A stretch of DNA of 64,000 nucleotides from Actibacterium pelagium (GTDB lineage: Bacteria > Pseudomonadota > Alphaproteobacteria > Rhodobacterales > Rhodobacteraceae): NCBI RefSeq assembly GCF_002285415.1, contig NZ_NSBU01000006.1, positions 248,001 to 312,000 of the forward strand. The letters run 5' to 3'. The notes under the pieces were generated by a model. The model had not been told where the DNA came from. It searched no databases and worked only from the letters and a program-made list of their open reading frames with translations. The first letter of the stretch is position 1. Every line of letters starts with the position of its first letter. This document shows, piece by piece, positions 28,517 through 36,998 of this stretch. A program made the translations under genes and the position numbers.

Positions 28517-28636
28517 TGACCACGTGCCTTGGCAGGGCACTTGGCGATGTAGGATGGGTGATTTCACCCATCATTTGGTGTTTGAGGTGATGGGTGCAGA
28601 GCACCCATCCTACGCTTTATGACCACGTGCCTTGGC
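28517..28636. repeat. 17-bp direct repeats flanking an 86-bp segment
   Basis: TGACCACGTGCCTTGGC occurs exactly at 28517-28533 and 28620-28636. The 86 bases between hold a large inverted repeat. The arrangement looks like a small insertion with a duplicated flank, or a local tandem duplication. Confidence 0.7.
28549..28613. repeat. REP/MITE-like double hairpin
   Basis: Two arms at 28549-28572 and 28589-28613 are near reverse complements (sharing gtaggatgggtg and cacccatcctac ends). Each arm is itself a palindrome (GATGGGTGA/TCACCCATC and GATGGGTGC/GCACCCATC), so the segment can fold as two hairpins or one long stem. Sequences of this look are often dispersed extragenic repeats in proteobacteria. 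Confidence 0.7.
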
Positions 28637-28653
28637 GCGGGGCGACCAGCCCC

Positions 28654-28787
28654 GGGCCGCGCCCGACCCTCCCCCCGGGAGGGCGCATTTGCGACGTTAT
28701 CGCGGGATCAACCTTTGGGGGTGTTTGACACCATAAAGCGCGCGCCACCGGCGTTGCGAAGCGCCCACCCAGAGTCGGGCGCGGCCC
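28654..28787. repeat. Extragenic inverted repeat with 14-bp perfect arms
   Basis: GGGCCGCGCCCGAC at 28654-28667 and its exact reverse complement at 28774-28787 bound a 134-bp GC-rich segment that also holds a CCCCCCGGGAGGG stem. No coding potential is seen. Together with the preceding repeat it fills most of the 345-bp gap before the HTH/GIY-YIG gene. Confidence 0.6.
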
Positions 28788-28853
28788 TTCATGAAGTAGG
28801 ACCGGTGAAAAATCTCAATTTCAGTTGTGTGAGTTCACTGCTATGATTCTGGC

Positions 28854-29366
28854 ATGATTTCCATTGTTGAACTTGCCGCCGAGTTAGGCATCCGAAAGCA
28901 ATCAGTTTTCAAAATTGTCAAACGCCTCGGTATCGAGGCTCAGAAGCTTAAAACGGATGACTCTCGTGGGCAATTGGCTGCTCATGTAAGCGACGAAGAA
29001 GCGGATTTGATCCGACAATCTGTTAAACCGCAGGTTTCTCCGATGAAAGCTGATGAGAAAACGAATTCAGCGGGATGGTTTTATTTGATCCAGCTGGAAC
29101 CGGAAGTTGACCCCGGGCGCTACAAAGTTGGGTTTGCTCAAGATCTTGATCAACGAGTCCGCTCGCACAGGACTTCCGCGCCGTTTTCCATTGTTGTTAA
29201 CGCATGGCCCTGCAAATTCCTGTGGGAAAAGACCGCAATTGATTGCGTGAGTAGAGACTCAGAGAAGCTGCATACAGAGGTTTTCCGTACGAGTGATTTG
29301 GGCGAGGTTGAAAGTTTGGCTGAACAGTTTTTCTCGGCGATGCCAAATCCCAACGATTTGAGTTAG
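28854..29366 (+). CDS. HTH plus GIY-YIG nuclease-like protein
   Basis: A 170-residue protein. Residues 1-27 (SIVELAAELGIRKQSVFKIVKRLG) form a helix-turn-helix. After a charged linker, residues 74-145 resemble a GIY-YIG/T5orf172-type nuclease: FYLIQ, YKVGFAQDLDQR with likely catalytic R101, and an acidic residue near E142 (HTEVF). The DNA is visibly AT-richer than both flanks. The gene sits between a repeat patch and uvrB, so recent acquisition is plausible. A homing, defence or DNA-processing role cannot be decided from sequence. Confidence 0.62.
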   Translation: MISIVELAAELGIRKQSVFKIVKRLGIEAQKLKTDDSRGQLAAHVSDEEADLIRQSVKPQVSPMKADEKTNSAGWFYLIQLEPEVDPGRYKVGFAQDLDQRVRSHRTSAPFSIVVNAWPCKFLWEKTAIDCVSRDSEKLHTEVFRTSDLGEVESLAEQFFSAMPNPNDLS

Positions 29367-29369
29367 CTC

Positions 29370-31556
29370 CTACCTCTTCCGCCTCTTCACACCACCCCGC
29401 TGCCCCGGTTTCCCGGCCTTTGACCGGCCCGTGGCAGCTTCGCCTGCGGCCTCGATGGCGGATTGGCGGGCGAGGGGGTCGTCTGATACGGCGAGGTCCA
29501 CGGCCTCGAGCCGTTTGATCTCATCCCGCAGGCGTGCGGCTTCTTCGAACTCAAGGTTCTCGGCGGCTTTGCGCATGTCGGTGCGGAGCCCGTCCAGATG
29601 CGCCTCTAGGTTCGCGCCGTGCATCGGTTTGTCGATCTTGGCGGTGACGCGGGATTGATCGGTGTCGCCTTGGTAGAGACCGGCGAGGATATCCTCGACA
29701 TTCTTTTTCACGGTCGCGGGGGTGATCCCGTGTTCTTCGTTATAGGCGATCTGTTTTTCGCGGCGGCGGTTGGTTTCGGCTAGTGCGCGTTCCATCGATC
29801 CGGTGATGCGGTCGGCATACATGATGACGCGGCCTTCGGCGTTGCGCGCGGCGCGGCCGATGGTTTGGATGAGAGAGGTTTCCGAGCGTAAGAAGCCCTC
29901 TTTATCGGCGTCCAGAATGGCGACGAGGCCGCATTCGGGGATGTCGAGGCCCTCGCGCAGCAGGTTGATGCCGATCAGCACGTCGAAGGCGCCAAGGCGC
30001 AGGTCGCGCAGGATCTCGATCCGCTCGATCGTGTCGATGTCAGAGTGCATGTAGCGGACCTTGATGCCCTGTTCGTGCATGTATTCGGTCAGGTCCTCGG
30101 CCATGCGTTTGGTGAGCGTCGTGACAAGGGTGCGGAAGCCGTTGGCGGTGACCTTGCGGACCTCATCCAAGAGGTCGTCGACTTGCATTTCGACGGGGCG
30201 GATTTCGACCTGAGGGTCCAGAAGACCGGTGGGGCGGATGACCTGTTCGGTGAAGATGCCGCCGGTCTGTTCGATCTCCCATTTCGCAGGGGTGGCCGAG
30301 ACGAAGACGGATTGCGGGCGCATGGCGTCCCATTCCTCGAACTTCAGCGGGCGGTTGTCCATGCACGACGGCAGGCGGAACCCGTGTTCGGCCAGCGTGA
30401 ATTTGCGGCGATAGTCGCCCCGGTACATGCCGCCGATTTGCGGCACGCTGACGTGGGATTCGTCGGCGAAGACGATGGCGTTGTCGGGGATGAATTCGAA
30501 CAGGGTGGGGGGCGGTTCGCCCGGGGCGCGGCCAGTGAGGTAGCGCGAGTAGTTCTCGATCCCGTTGCAGACGCCGGTGGCTTCCAGCATCTCAAGGTCA
30601 AAGTTGGTGCGTTGTTCAAGGCGCTGGGCTTCCAGCAGCTTGCCTTCGGCCACCAGTTGGTCCAGCCGGGTGCGCAGTTCTTTTTTGATGCCATTTATGG
30701 CCTGCTGCATCGTGGGTTTGGGCGTCACATAGTGAGAGTTCGCATAGACGCGGATGCGGTCCATCGTGTCGACCTTTTCGCCTGTCAGCGGGTCGAATTC
30801 GGTGATGGATTCCAGTTCCTCGCCGAAGAAGGACAGTTTCCAGGCGCGGTCTTCAAGGTGGGCGGGCCAGATTTCCAGACTGTCACCTCGGACGCGGAAA
30901 GACCCCCGCTGAAAGGCCGCGTCGTTGCGGCGGTATTGCTGGGCGACAAGATCGGCCATGACGGCGCGCTGGTCGTATTCTTGCCCGGCGATCAGGTCTT
31001 GGGTCATGGCGCCGTAGGTCTCGACCGAGCCGATACCGTAGATGCACGACACAGAGGCCACGATGATCACATCGTCGCGTTCCAGAAGGGCCCGCGTGGC
31101 CGAGTGGCGCATGCGGTCGATCTGTTCGTTGATCTGGGATTCTTTCTCGATATAGGTGTCCGACCGGGCGACATAGGCCTCTGGCTGGTAGTAGTCATAG
31201 TAGCTGACGAAATACTCGACCGCGTTGTCGGGGAAGAAGCCTTTGAATTCGCCGTAGAGCTGCGCCGCCAGCGTTTTGTTCGGGGCGAGGATGATGGCGG
31301 GGCGCTGGGTTTCCTCGATCACCTTGGCCATGGTGAAGGTCTTGCCGGTGCCGGTGGCACCCAGAAGCACCTGATCCCGCTCGCCGTCTTTCACGCCCGC
31401 CGTCAGTTCCGCAATCGCCGTAGGCTGGTCGCCTGCAGGTTCGAATTCGGTGTGCATGACGAAAGCCTTGCCGCCTTCCAGCTTTTCCCGCGTTTTCACG
31501 TCGGGGGCAGGGGCGTGCATCATTGGCTGCGATTTGTCGGAATGAACATGGGGCAT
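29370..31556 (-). CDS. uvrB: Excinuclease ABC subunit B
   Basis: The damage-verifying helicase of UvrABC nucleotide excision repair. The start is set at the ATG at 31556, with AAGGAG seven bases upstream; an in-frame ATG 21 bases earlier has no such site. It has 728 residues. The Walker A motif GATGTGKT is at 66-73, the beta-hairpin follows in [15 protein letters not shown], helicase motif VI is in [10 protein letters not shown], and a UVR coiled-coil for UvrC binding is near the C terminus. The last residues form a basic tail. A possible SOS box lies upstream. Confidence 0.97.
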   Translation of the reverse strand: MPHVHSDKSQPMMHAPAPDVKTREKLEGGKAFVMHTEFEPAGDQPTAIAELTAGVKDGERDQVLLGATGTGKTFTMAKVIEETQRPAIILAPNKTLAAQLYGEFKGFFPDNAVEYFVSYYDYYQPEAYVARSDTYIEKESQINEQIDRMRHSATRALLERDDVIIVASVSCIYGIGSVETYGAMTQDLIAGQEYDQRAVMADLVAQQYRRNDAAFQRGSFRVRGDSLEIWPAHLEDRAWKLSFFGEELESITEFDPLTGEKVDTMDRIRVYANSHYVTPKPTMQQAINGIKKELRTRLDQLVAEGKLLEAQRLEQRTNFDLEMLEATGVCNGIENYSRYLTGRAPGEPPPTLFEFIPDNAIVFADESHVSVPQIGGMYRGDYRRKFTLAEHGFRLPSCMDNRPLKFEEWDAMRPQSVFVSATPAKWEIEQTGGIFTEQVIRPTGLLDPQVEIRPVEMQVDDLLDEVRKVTANGFRTLVTTLTKRMAEDLTEYMHEQGIKVRYMHSDIDTIERIEILRDLRLGAFDVLIGINLLREGLDIPECGLVAILDADKEGFLRSETSLIQTIGRAARNAEGRVIMYADRITGSMERALAETNRRREKQIAYNEEHGITPATVKKNVEDILAGLYQGDTDQSRVTAKIDKPMHGANLEAHLDGLRTDMRKAAENLEFEEAARLRDEIKRLEAVDLAVSDDPLARQSAIEAAGEAATGRSKAGKPGQRGGVKRRKR

Positions 31557-31581
31557 GGGCGACTCCTTGAACGCCACATTT

Positions 31582-31596
31582 GATCACTTTTTGTTC
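31582..31596. promoter_or_regulatory. Candidate LexA (SOS) box upstream of uvrB
   Basis: GATC-N7-GTTC (31582-31585 and 31593-31596) resembles the alphaproteobacterial direct-repeat SOS box GTTC-N7-GTTC with one changed base. It lies about 26 bases upstream of the uvrB start. Position fits, but one half is degenerate. Confidence 0.35.
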
Positions 31597-31685
31597 CGGT
31601 TCAAGGGGCGGGTTTTCGGGCGACTCGGTTAGATGTGCTAGACTGGCGCTTTCCAAGTTGGAATGGCAGCCATAGGAGGGGGACC

Positions 31686-32495
31686 ATGGCAATAGGACAC
31701 CACGAATTCATAGGCGACGTGCCGCGCAACTACGACGAATGCCTAGGACCGAATATTTTCGATTTTTACGCCCGTGATCTGGCCGAGCGTGTGGCGGCTT
31801 TGCTACCGAACCACCTTTTGGAAATCGGGGCGGGGACCGGGATCGTGACCCGGCACTTGCGCGACCGACTTGGGCCGACGGTCGAGGTGACGGCAACCGA
31901 CCTGAATCCGCCCATGCTGACCTTTGCACAGGCAAAGTTCGACGGAGAGCCGGGCATCCATTTTACCGAGGCCGATGCGCAGGATTTGCCCTTCGATGAC
32001 AACAGTTTCGACGTGGTCGCCTGCCAGTTCGTTCACATGTTCTTTCCCGACCGTGACAAGGCCCATGCCGAAGCCGCGCGGGTGCTGAATCCGGGTGGAA
32101 CCTATCTGTTCTCGACGTGGAGCAGTTTTGCAAAGAACCCCTTTGCACAGATCGTCTATGAGACGCTGGCCGAGGTGTTCTCGGGCGATCCGCCGGGGTT
32201 TTACAGGGTGCCATTCTCTTTGCACGACCCCGACGCCATGATGACAGAGCTGGAAGATGCCGGGATCGGCACGGTGCAGCATGTGGCGATTGATCATAAA
32301 CGGGTCGTGCCGGACTTCCTGCATTTCGCGCGGGGACTGGTATATGGAAATCCGTCGATCGAGGAAGTGCGAGAACGCGGCGGCAACCCGGAAGAAATCC
32401 AAGCCGAGATCGCCGAACGGCTGCGGTTCCGTTTCGGACGGGAACCTGCGCCGATGCCGCTACAGGCCCATGTCTTTGAAGTGACAGTTCACTGA
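31686..32495 (+). CDS. SAM-dependent class I methyltransferase
   Basis: The ATG at 31686 gives 269 residues. The SAM-binding motif LLEIGAGTGIVTRHL is near residue 44, followed by TATDLNPPML and a DLPFDDNSFDVVACQF post-I region, as in the UbiE/Methyltransf_11 family. The substrate is unknown. Its last 7 bases overlap the end of the facing homocysteine methyltransferase gene. Confidence 0.82.
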   Translation: MAIGHHEFIGDVPRNYDECLGPNIFDFYARDLAERVAALLPNHLLEIGAGTGIVTRHLRDRLGPTVEVTATDLNPPMLTFAQAKFDGEPGIHFTEADAQDLPFDDNSFDVVACQFVHMFFPDRDKAHAEAARVLNPGGTYLFSTWSSFAKNPFAQIVYETLAEVFSGDPPGFYRVPFSLHDPDAMMTELEDAGIGTVQHVAIDHKRVVPDFLHFARGLVYGNPSIEEVRERGGNPEEIQAEIAERLRFRFGREPAPMPLQAHVFEVTVH

Positions 32496-33436
32496 ACAGC
32501 GGTGACGTTCCGGGCTATCTGTTCGAAATGCTTGTCCCATGTGCCGCAGCACCCGCCGACGATGTCGACATTGGGATAGCGACGCACCAGATCGCCCATC
32601 AACTGTCCCAGTTCCACTGGGTCACCCTCTTCGATGTGACCAAGGCGGCAAAGCGAGACTTTTTCCATCTTCGAGGCGTTCGGGCGCAAGGACCGGATGC
32701 GATCGGTCCAACTGCCCGGTTCCAGGGCGGGTTCGAACTCGACCGGGTGTGAACAGTTGATGCCATAGCTGTCGGGCTTCCGGTCGCCCGCGCGCTGGTC
32801 GGTCAGTTCAATGGCCTCGCGCAGGCTGGGGCCGGATTTCAGCTTGTGAGAGCTGTCGAGCGTGAAGCTAAGGCTAAGTGGCAGGCCCGCCTCGGCTGCG
32901 GCGCGGGAAAGGCCGACGGCCTCGGGGATGTTGTTGAAGGTGGCGCCCCAGACAAGGTCGACCTTGGCCGCCTTTAACGTGGCCATTTGCGTGGCGTGAT
33001 ATTCTTGGGCGCTGTCCTCGGTGATGTCTTCGTTCAGCGAATAGGCGTCACCACGTGGGCCAGCGCAGCCACAAATCACGACTGCGGGTAACTGGTCAGC
33101 GTAAGGGGCAGAGACCTCGCGCAGGAAGTCGATGCAGCGATGTTGGAAATCGGCCAGCGCGTCTGCCGAATAGCCCAGCTTGCGGCCCCAATCCGGGCTG
33201 GCCCGGTAATCCAACCCGGCCATCAACGCCCCCATCCCCCAAGCCGCGGCCACGTCCAGATAGCGGCGGTACATGTCTTTCAGGTCGATCATGGCCTGCG
33301 GGTTGTCGACAAGTTCGAACATGGCGAACTCGCGTAGGGGGTGACCATGGCGATACATGATCTCTGTCTCGATGCCACCTTCGGCAAGGTAGAACACGCC
33401 GTCTTTGCGAGGGAGCGGAACGGTTTTTGCGGACAT
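32489..33436 (-). CDS. Homocysteine S-methyltransferase family protein
   Basis: A 315-residue zinc-dependent methyltransferase. The metal ligands C228 (GINCSH), C296 and C297 (GGCCGTW) are present, and FYLAEGGIETEIMY matches the family N terminus. Such enzymes move a methyl group from S-methylmethionine, betaine or similar donors to homocysteine. The ATG at 33436 has GAGAGGAA upstream. It diverges from the dehydrogenase gene. The methyl donor cannot be inferred. Confidence 0.82.
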   Translation of the reverse strand: MSAKTVPLPRKDGVFYLAEGGIETEIMYRHGHPLREFAMFELVDNPQAMIDLKDMYRRYLDVAAAWGMGALMAGLDYRASPDWGRKLGYSADALADFQHRCIDFLREVSAPYADQLPAVVICGCAGPRGDAYSLNEDITEDSAQEYHATQMATLKAAKVDLVWGATFNNIPEAVGLSRAAAEAGLPLSLSFTLDSSHKLKSGPSLREAIELTDQRAGDRKPDSYGINCSHPVEFEPALEPGSWTDRIRSLRPNASKMEKVSLCRLGHIEEGDPVELGQLMGDLVRRYPNVDIVGGCCGTWDKHFEQIARNVTAVQ

Positions 33437-33520
33437 GGCAAATTCCTCTCGGTGGATTGGAGATTGGGGTATCGTAGCATAGGGTTGAAACAGCACAAAA
33501 TTGGACCACAGGAGCGGGAG

Positions 33521-34396
33521 ATGGCCGAAGGTATTGCAGAACGAATTGGTGTCGCGGGTCTGGGGCGAATGGGTCAGGCCATCGCCGAAAGCTGCGCCAA
33601 AGCGGGATATTCGGTGGCGGGCTGGACACGCAGTGGCGTGACCCCCGAGGCGGCGCAGGCTTTGGGTATTGCGCCCTGCCAGACGCTTGCGGAACTGGCT
33701 GCGGGCAGTGACATCGTGATCCTCTCTTTATTCGACGATGCGGCTGTTTCCGAGGTACTGGGCCAATTGGTGCAGGCTAACCTGAGCGGCAAGTTGGTGG
33801 TGGACACCAGCACCGTGTCGCCGGGTACATTGCGGGCCGCCGAAGCCGCGGTTAACGTTGCCGGGGCTCTGGCGGTGGATGCTCCGATTTCCGGAGGGCC
33901 CGAAATGGTGCGCGGCGGGGTCTCTGGCGTGTTCATGGGCGGGGCCGAGGAGGCCGTGCAGCGCTTTGCCCCGGTTGCGGCGATCCTGTCGGACAAGGCG
34001 GCGCATATCGGCGACTTGGGGCAGGGGCTGGCGGCAAAGATCGTGAACAACACGGTGATTGGCGGCTATCTGGAGATTCTGAAGGAAGCAGTGCAGACCG
34101 GTAAACGCGCCGGCCTGACGATGGAGGCCATGATGGGGTTGCTTAGCAAAAGTCCGGTGGCCAATCCCTTTCTGATGCATCGTTTGCCTGTGCTTCTGGG
34201 AGAGGAGGGCTGGGTCGGGTTCGCGGCCAACGGGGCGCGCAAGGACGCGATCCTCTTTTGGGAAACCGCTGATGCCTTGGGGGTCGAGGCCCCGGCGCTG
34301 AAGGCCTATATGGAAAGCGCGACTGCCTTTGTGGAGGAAGGTGGCGGAGAGGAGGACGTCGCCATGATCGTCCGCAGCGCTTATCTGAATGCGTGA
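33521..34396 (+). CDS. NAD(P)-binding beta-hydroxyacid dehydrogenase (3-hydroxyisobutyrate dehydrogenase family)
   Basis: The ATG at 33521, with GGAGCGGGAG upstream, gives 291 residues. The Rossmann motif GVAGLGRMGQ is at 10-19, the substrate-binding DAPISGGPEMVRGG at 120-133, and catalytic K173 lies in AAKIVNNTVIGG. Family members oxidise 3-hydroxyisobutyrate, tartronate semialdehyde, glyoxylate or related acids. The exact substrate is not evident, and neighbours give no pathway. Confidence 0.82.
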   Translation: MAEGIAERIGVAGLGRMGQAIAESCAKAGYSVAGWTRSGVTPEAAQALGIAPCQTLAELAAGSDIVILSLFDDAAVSEVLGQLVQANLSGKLVVDTSTVSPGTLRAAEAAVNVAGALAVDAPISGGPEMVRGGVSGVFMGGAEEAVQRFAPVAAILSDKAAHIGDLGQGLAAKIVNNTVIGGYLEILKEAVQTGKRAGLTMEAMMGLLSKSPVANPFLMHRLPVLLGEEGWVGFAANGARKDAILFWETADALGVEAPALKAYMESATAFVEEGGGEEDVAMIVRSAYLNA

Positions 34397-34486
34397 TGGT
34401 CTGAATTTCAGTGCCGCGGCGCATTGCTGCACTTGAAAACCGGGGTAATTTCGGGTGATAAGACCCCGGAATAGACGGAGAGTTCC

Positions 34487-34798
34487 ATGCAAGCCAGAAT
34501 CTATCAGCCCGCCCGTAACGCCATGCAGTCCGGCACCGCCAAAACCCACGACTGGGTTCTGGAGTTTGCCCATGACACCGCGCGCAAGGTGGACCCGCTG
34601 ATGGGCTGGACCGGCTCGCCCGACACGCAGTCTCAGGTCCGGATGAAGTTCCCGACCAAGGAAGCGGCCATCGAATACGCCAAGGCGAACGACATCGCCT
34701 TCACCGTGACCGAGCCGCACAAGCGTAAGCCCAACATCCGCGCCAATGGCTATGGCGAGAACTTCGCAACCAACCGCCGGACCGTCTGGACCCACTAA
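34487..34798 (+). CDS. Complex I accessory subunit, NDUFS4-like (ETC complex I conserved region)
   Basis: A 103-residue protein matching the alphaproteobacterial relative of mitochondrial NDUFS4, an accessory subunit of NADH:ubiquinone oxidoreductase. ARIYQPARNAMQSG, WVLEF, DPLMGWTGSPDTQSQV and the C-terminal NFATNRRTVWTH are typical. It lies away from any nuo operon here, which is usual in this group. Its stop overlaps the start of the following acetyltransferase gene by one base. Confidence 0.92.
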   Translation: MQARIYQPARNAMQSGTAKTHDWVLEFAHDTARKVDPLMGWTGSPDTQSQVRMKFPTKEAAIEYAKANDIAFTVTEPHKRKPNIRANGYGENFATNRRTVWTH

Positions 34799-35253
34799 TG
34801 ACGGTCGAGAGGGTCGCAGCGCTTGATGATCAGGTCGCCGCGATTCTGGATCGGCATTTTGCGCTGATGCGCTCTCAAAGCCCTGAAGAAAGCTGCCATG
34901 TGATGGAACCCGGCGCCCTGTTCGACAGCGGCGCCGATGTTTTTGTGTGGCGGGAAGAGGGCCGGGTGCTGGGGATCGGGGCGCTGAAACCCTTTGCGCC
35001 GGGGCATGGAGAGTTGAAATCCATGCACACGCTGTCCGAAGCACGGGGTCGTGGCATCGGGGCGGCAATCCTGACGCGCCTGTTCGAAGAGGCCCGCGCG
35101 CAGGGGCTGACCCGGCTTAGCCTTGAAACCGGTTCGTTCGATGCCTTTGTGCCGGCAAGACAGCTTTATGCGCGGTTCGGGTTTGTCGAATGTCCGCCGT
35201 TCGGGGATTATGTCGAGGATCCGTTGAGCACTTTCATGACGCTAAGCATTTAA
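34798..35253 (+). CDS. GNAT family N-acetyltransferase
   Basis: A 151-residue GNAT fold. The acetyl-CoA-binding segment SEARGRGIGAAILTRLFEEA is near residues 80-99, and LYARFGFVEC follows. It resembles the YafP/ElaA-like small acetyltransferases. Its ATG overlaps the stop of the NDUFS4-like gene, so translation is probably coupled. The substrate is unknown. Confidence 0.82.
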   Translation: MTVERVAALDDQVAAILDRHFALMRSQSPEESCHVMEPGALFDSGADVFVWREEGRVLGIGALKPFAPGHGELKSMHTLSEARGRGIGAAILTRLFEEARAQGLTRLSLETGSFDAFVPARQLYARFGFVECPPFGDYVEDPLSTFMTLSI

Positions 35254-35259
35254 GGCGGG

Positions 35260-36771
35260 CTAGCTCGCGACCTTGGCCGACTTGGCTATGATCTTTCCGG
35301 CTTCTTTGGAAATCTGCTTGATCATCGCAGGGGTCCAAAGCTTAGCGCGTAACTCTTTTTCGAAGGCGGCAGGCGACATCGGACCTTTCCATTTGTCGTA
35401 GATGTCGCCAACGACCGCATCGAAGACTTTGGAGGTGGTCTTGTTGATGGCCGCTGCAATTTGATCGGTCGCTTTCTTGTCGACCATACTGATGTGAATG
35501 GTGCGTCCCTTGGCCTGTTTCGAGGCCTCGGCCAGTGCCGCATCCCACAGCATCTTTTCATGACGCGGATCCATATTGTCGGCGGCGTTCTTGGCAAATT
35601 TCTCGATCACTTTACCAACCGGACCCAGGGCAGCGCCTTTCACGAAGTTCATGACCATGTTGTTGAGGAACTTGTCCATGGTCATGGTTTTGTCGCCCTT
35701 GGCCATCTTGGCCGCGTCTTTCAGGGCATCTTCTACCGTTTTCTTCAAGCCTTCGGTCATAAGGAACATGGCGGCTTTCTTCAGTGCCGTCTTGGACAGC
35801 AGTTTGAAGCCGGTTTCCTTGGCCAGTTTGGGAAGAAGCTTTTCAACCGCGGCCTCGACAACATGTTTGCCGCCAGAGCCGCCTTTCGTGAAATAGCCTA
35901 TGATGGCCCCGATGCTGCCGTCGATTACAACGTTCAGAAGCGCACCACCCGGGGTCCAGTTCTTCTTGCCAGCTGACCAGTTCCCTACTTCTGAAGCTGC
36001 GGATTCCGTCGTCGCCACGGCAGCGCCACCAATAACAGCTGATGCAAGCGCACCTGTGCCAAGCGCGGCCCCGGCTGCCGGGGCGGCGAAAATGCCGACG
36101 AAGGTGAAAGAAGCCGTTTTAGTGAAGGTCAGTCCCGTCACCCAATTGCCACCACCTTCGATCATCTGGATGCGGTAGTTCCGCATCTTGTTGACCGCAT
36201 CGTTCACGGCCATTTCGCATTTCGGGTATATCGTCGAAAACTTCTTGATGTCGCCCGCCGCAAGCGCCCCTTCGACCTGCTGATAGCACTTGATCGCATG
36301 GGTCATCATCGACTTCGGTGGAAGGTTCGCGCCGCGCGTGGTTTCGATGCACAAAGAAACGAACCACTGGTCCTTGTTCAGTTTGTCGAAGTGTTCCCAT
36401 TCAAACATCGCGGCTTCTGCGTTGATTTTCATCTGAAGTACGGGGCCGCGGCGCAGGTCCCTGATCAGTTTCTTCTTGTAAGCTTGGTACTCTTTCTCGG
36501 TCATGCCGACCACTTTGCCGCCGACCTTGAAATAGTGTTTGGGCTGTTCTTTCTCGACCTTGCCAGTCTTCATTGCCCGCGCGATGACTGAAGCGGTCTC
36601 GGCGTCGACAACGCCAGATTTCTTTAGTCCGGCCATTCCTTGCATTTGCTTCAAGGCGGCCGTGGTTTTCTTTCCGACGATCCCATCGACGGAAAGGGGC
36701 GGTTTCGGTTTTACGACGCGGTTTAACAGCTCTTGAAGCTTCTTAGCCCGCGCTGGAGGCAGCTTGGTCAT
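35260..36771 (-). CDS. Large protein with peptidoglycan-binding-like N terminus and glycine-rich hydrophobic core
   Basis: 503 residues. Positions about 25-65 (LSVDGIVGKKTTAALKQMQ) resemble a PG_binding_1 repeat. A charged helical part follows to about 215. Then a Gly/Ala-rich hydrophobic stretch at about 220-300 contains repeated small residues, like membrane-inserting glycine zippers. The C-terminal 200 residues are Lys-rich and helical. No signal peptide is visible. The pattern recalls secreted effectors or bacteriocin-like proteins, but I recognise no catalytic domain and see no immunity gene. It lies 134 bases from a tRNA gene in the opposite direction. Confidence 0.5.
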   Translation of the reverse strand: MTKLPPARAKKLQELLNRVVKPKPPLSVDGIVGKKTTAALKQMQGMAGLKKSGVVDAETASVIARAMKTGKVEKEQPKHYFKVGGKVVGMTEKEYQAYKKKLIRDLRRGPVLQMKINAEAAMFEWEHFDKLNKDQWFVSLCIETTRGANLPPKSMMTHAIKCYQQVEGALAAGDIKKFSTIYPKCEMAVNDAVNKMRNYRIQMIEGGGNWVTGLTFTKTASFTFVGIFAAPAAGAALGTGALASAVIGGAAVATTESAASEVGNWSAGKKNWTPGGALLNVVIDGSIGAIIGYFTKGGSGGKHVVEAAVEKLLPKLAKETGFKLLSKTALKKAAMFLMTEGLKKTVEDALKDAAKMAKGDKTMTMDKFLNNMVMNFVKGAALGPVGKVIEKFAKNAADNMDPRHEKMLWDAALAEASKQAKGRTIHISMVDKKATDQIAAAINKTTSKVFDAVVGDIYDKWKGPMSPAAFEKELRAKLWTPAMIKQISKEAGKIIAKSAKVAS

Positions 36772-36905
36772 TAAAAAACTCCATTAAATAGGCGAATTTC
36801 ATCATGGGGTCGGGATTCGGTCAAGTCAGCGGACCTGACAGGTCTTGCCGAAGCCCGACGGTCCCTGTATCCGCAGATGACCGGACAGTGTTCCGGTTTA
36901 AGTGC

Positions 36906-36982
36906 GGTCCCTTAGCTCAACTGGATAGAGCAGCTGACTTCTAATCAGCAGGTTGAGGGTTCGAGTCCTTCAGGGATCGCCA
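36906..36982 (+). tRNA. tRNA-Arg, anticodon TCT
   Basis: A 77-base cloverleaf. The acceptor stem ggtccct pairs with agggatc (one G-T wobble), the D stem is gctc/gagc, the anticodon stem gctga/tcagc encloses cttctaa with anticodon TCT, and the T arm is gaggg-ttcgagt-ccttc. A genomic G-CCA end is encoded. It reads AGA and AGG arginine codons. Confidence 0.95.
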
Positions 36983-36998
36983 TTTTCCAACATCTCGC

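Noticed and set aside
28517-28636. CRISPR-like repeat-spacer unit
   Set aside because: There are only two repeat copies, the intervening DNA is itself palindromic, and no cas genes are present.
30045-31583. 512-codon plus-strand ORF opposite uvrB
   Set aside because: Shadow of uvrB. The translation is rich in Val/Asp/Arg without any family pattern.
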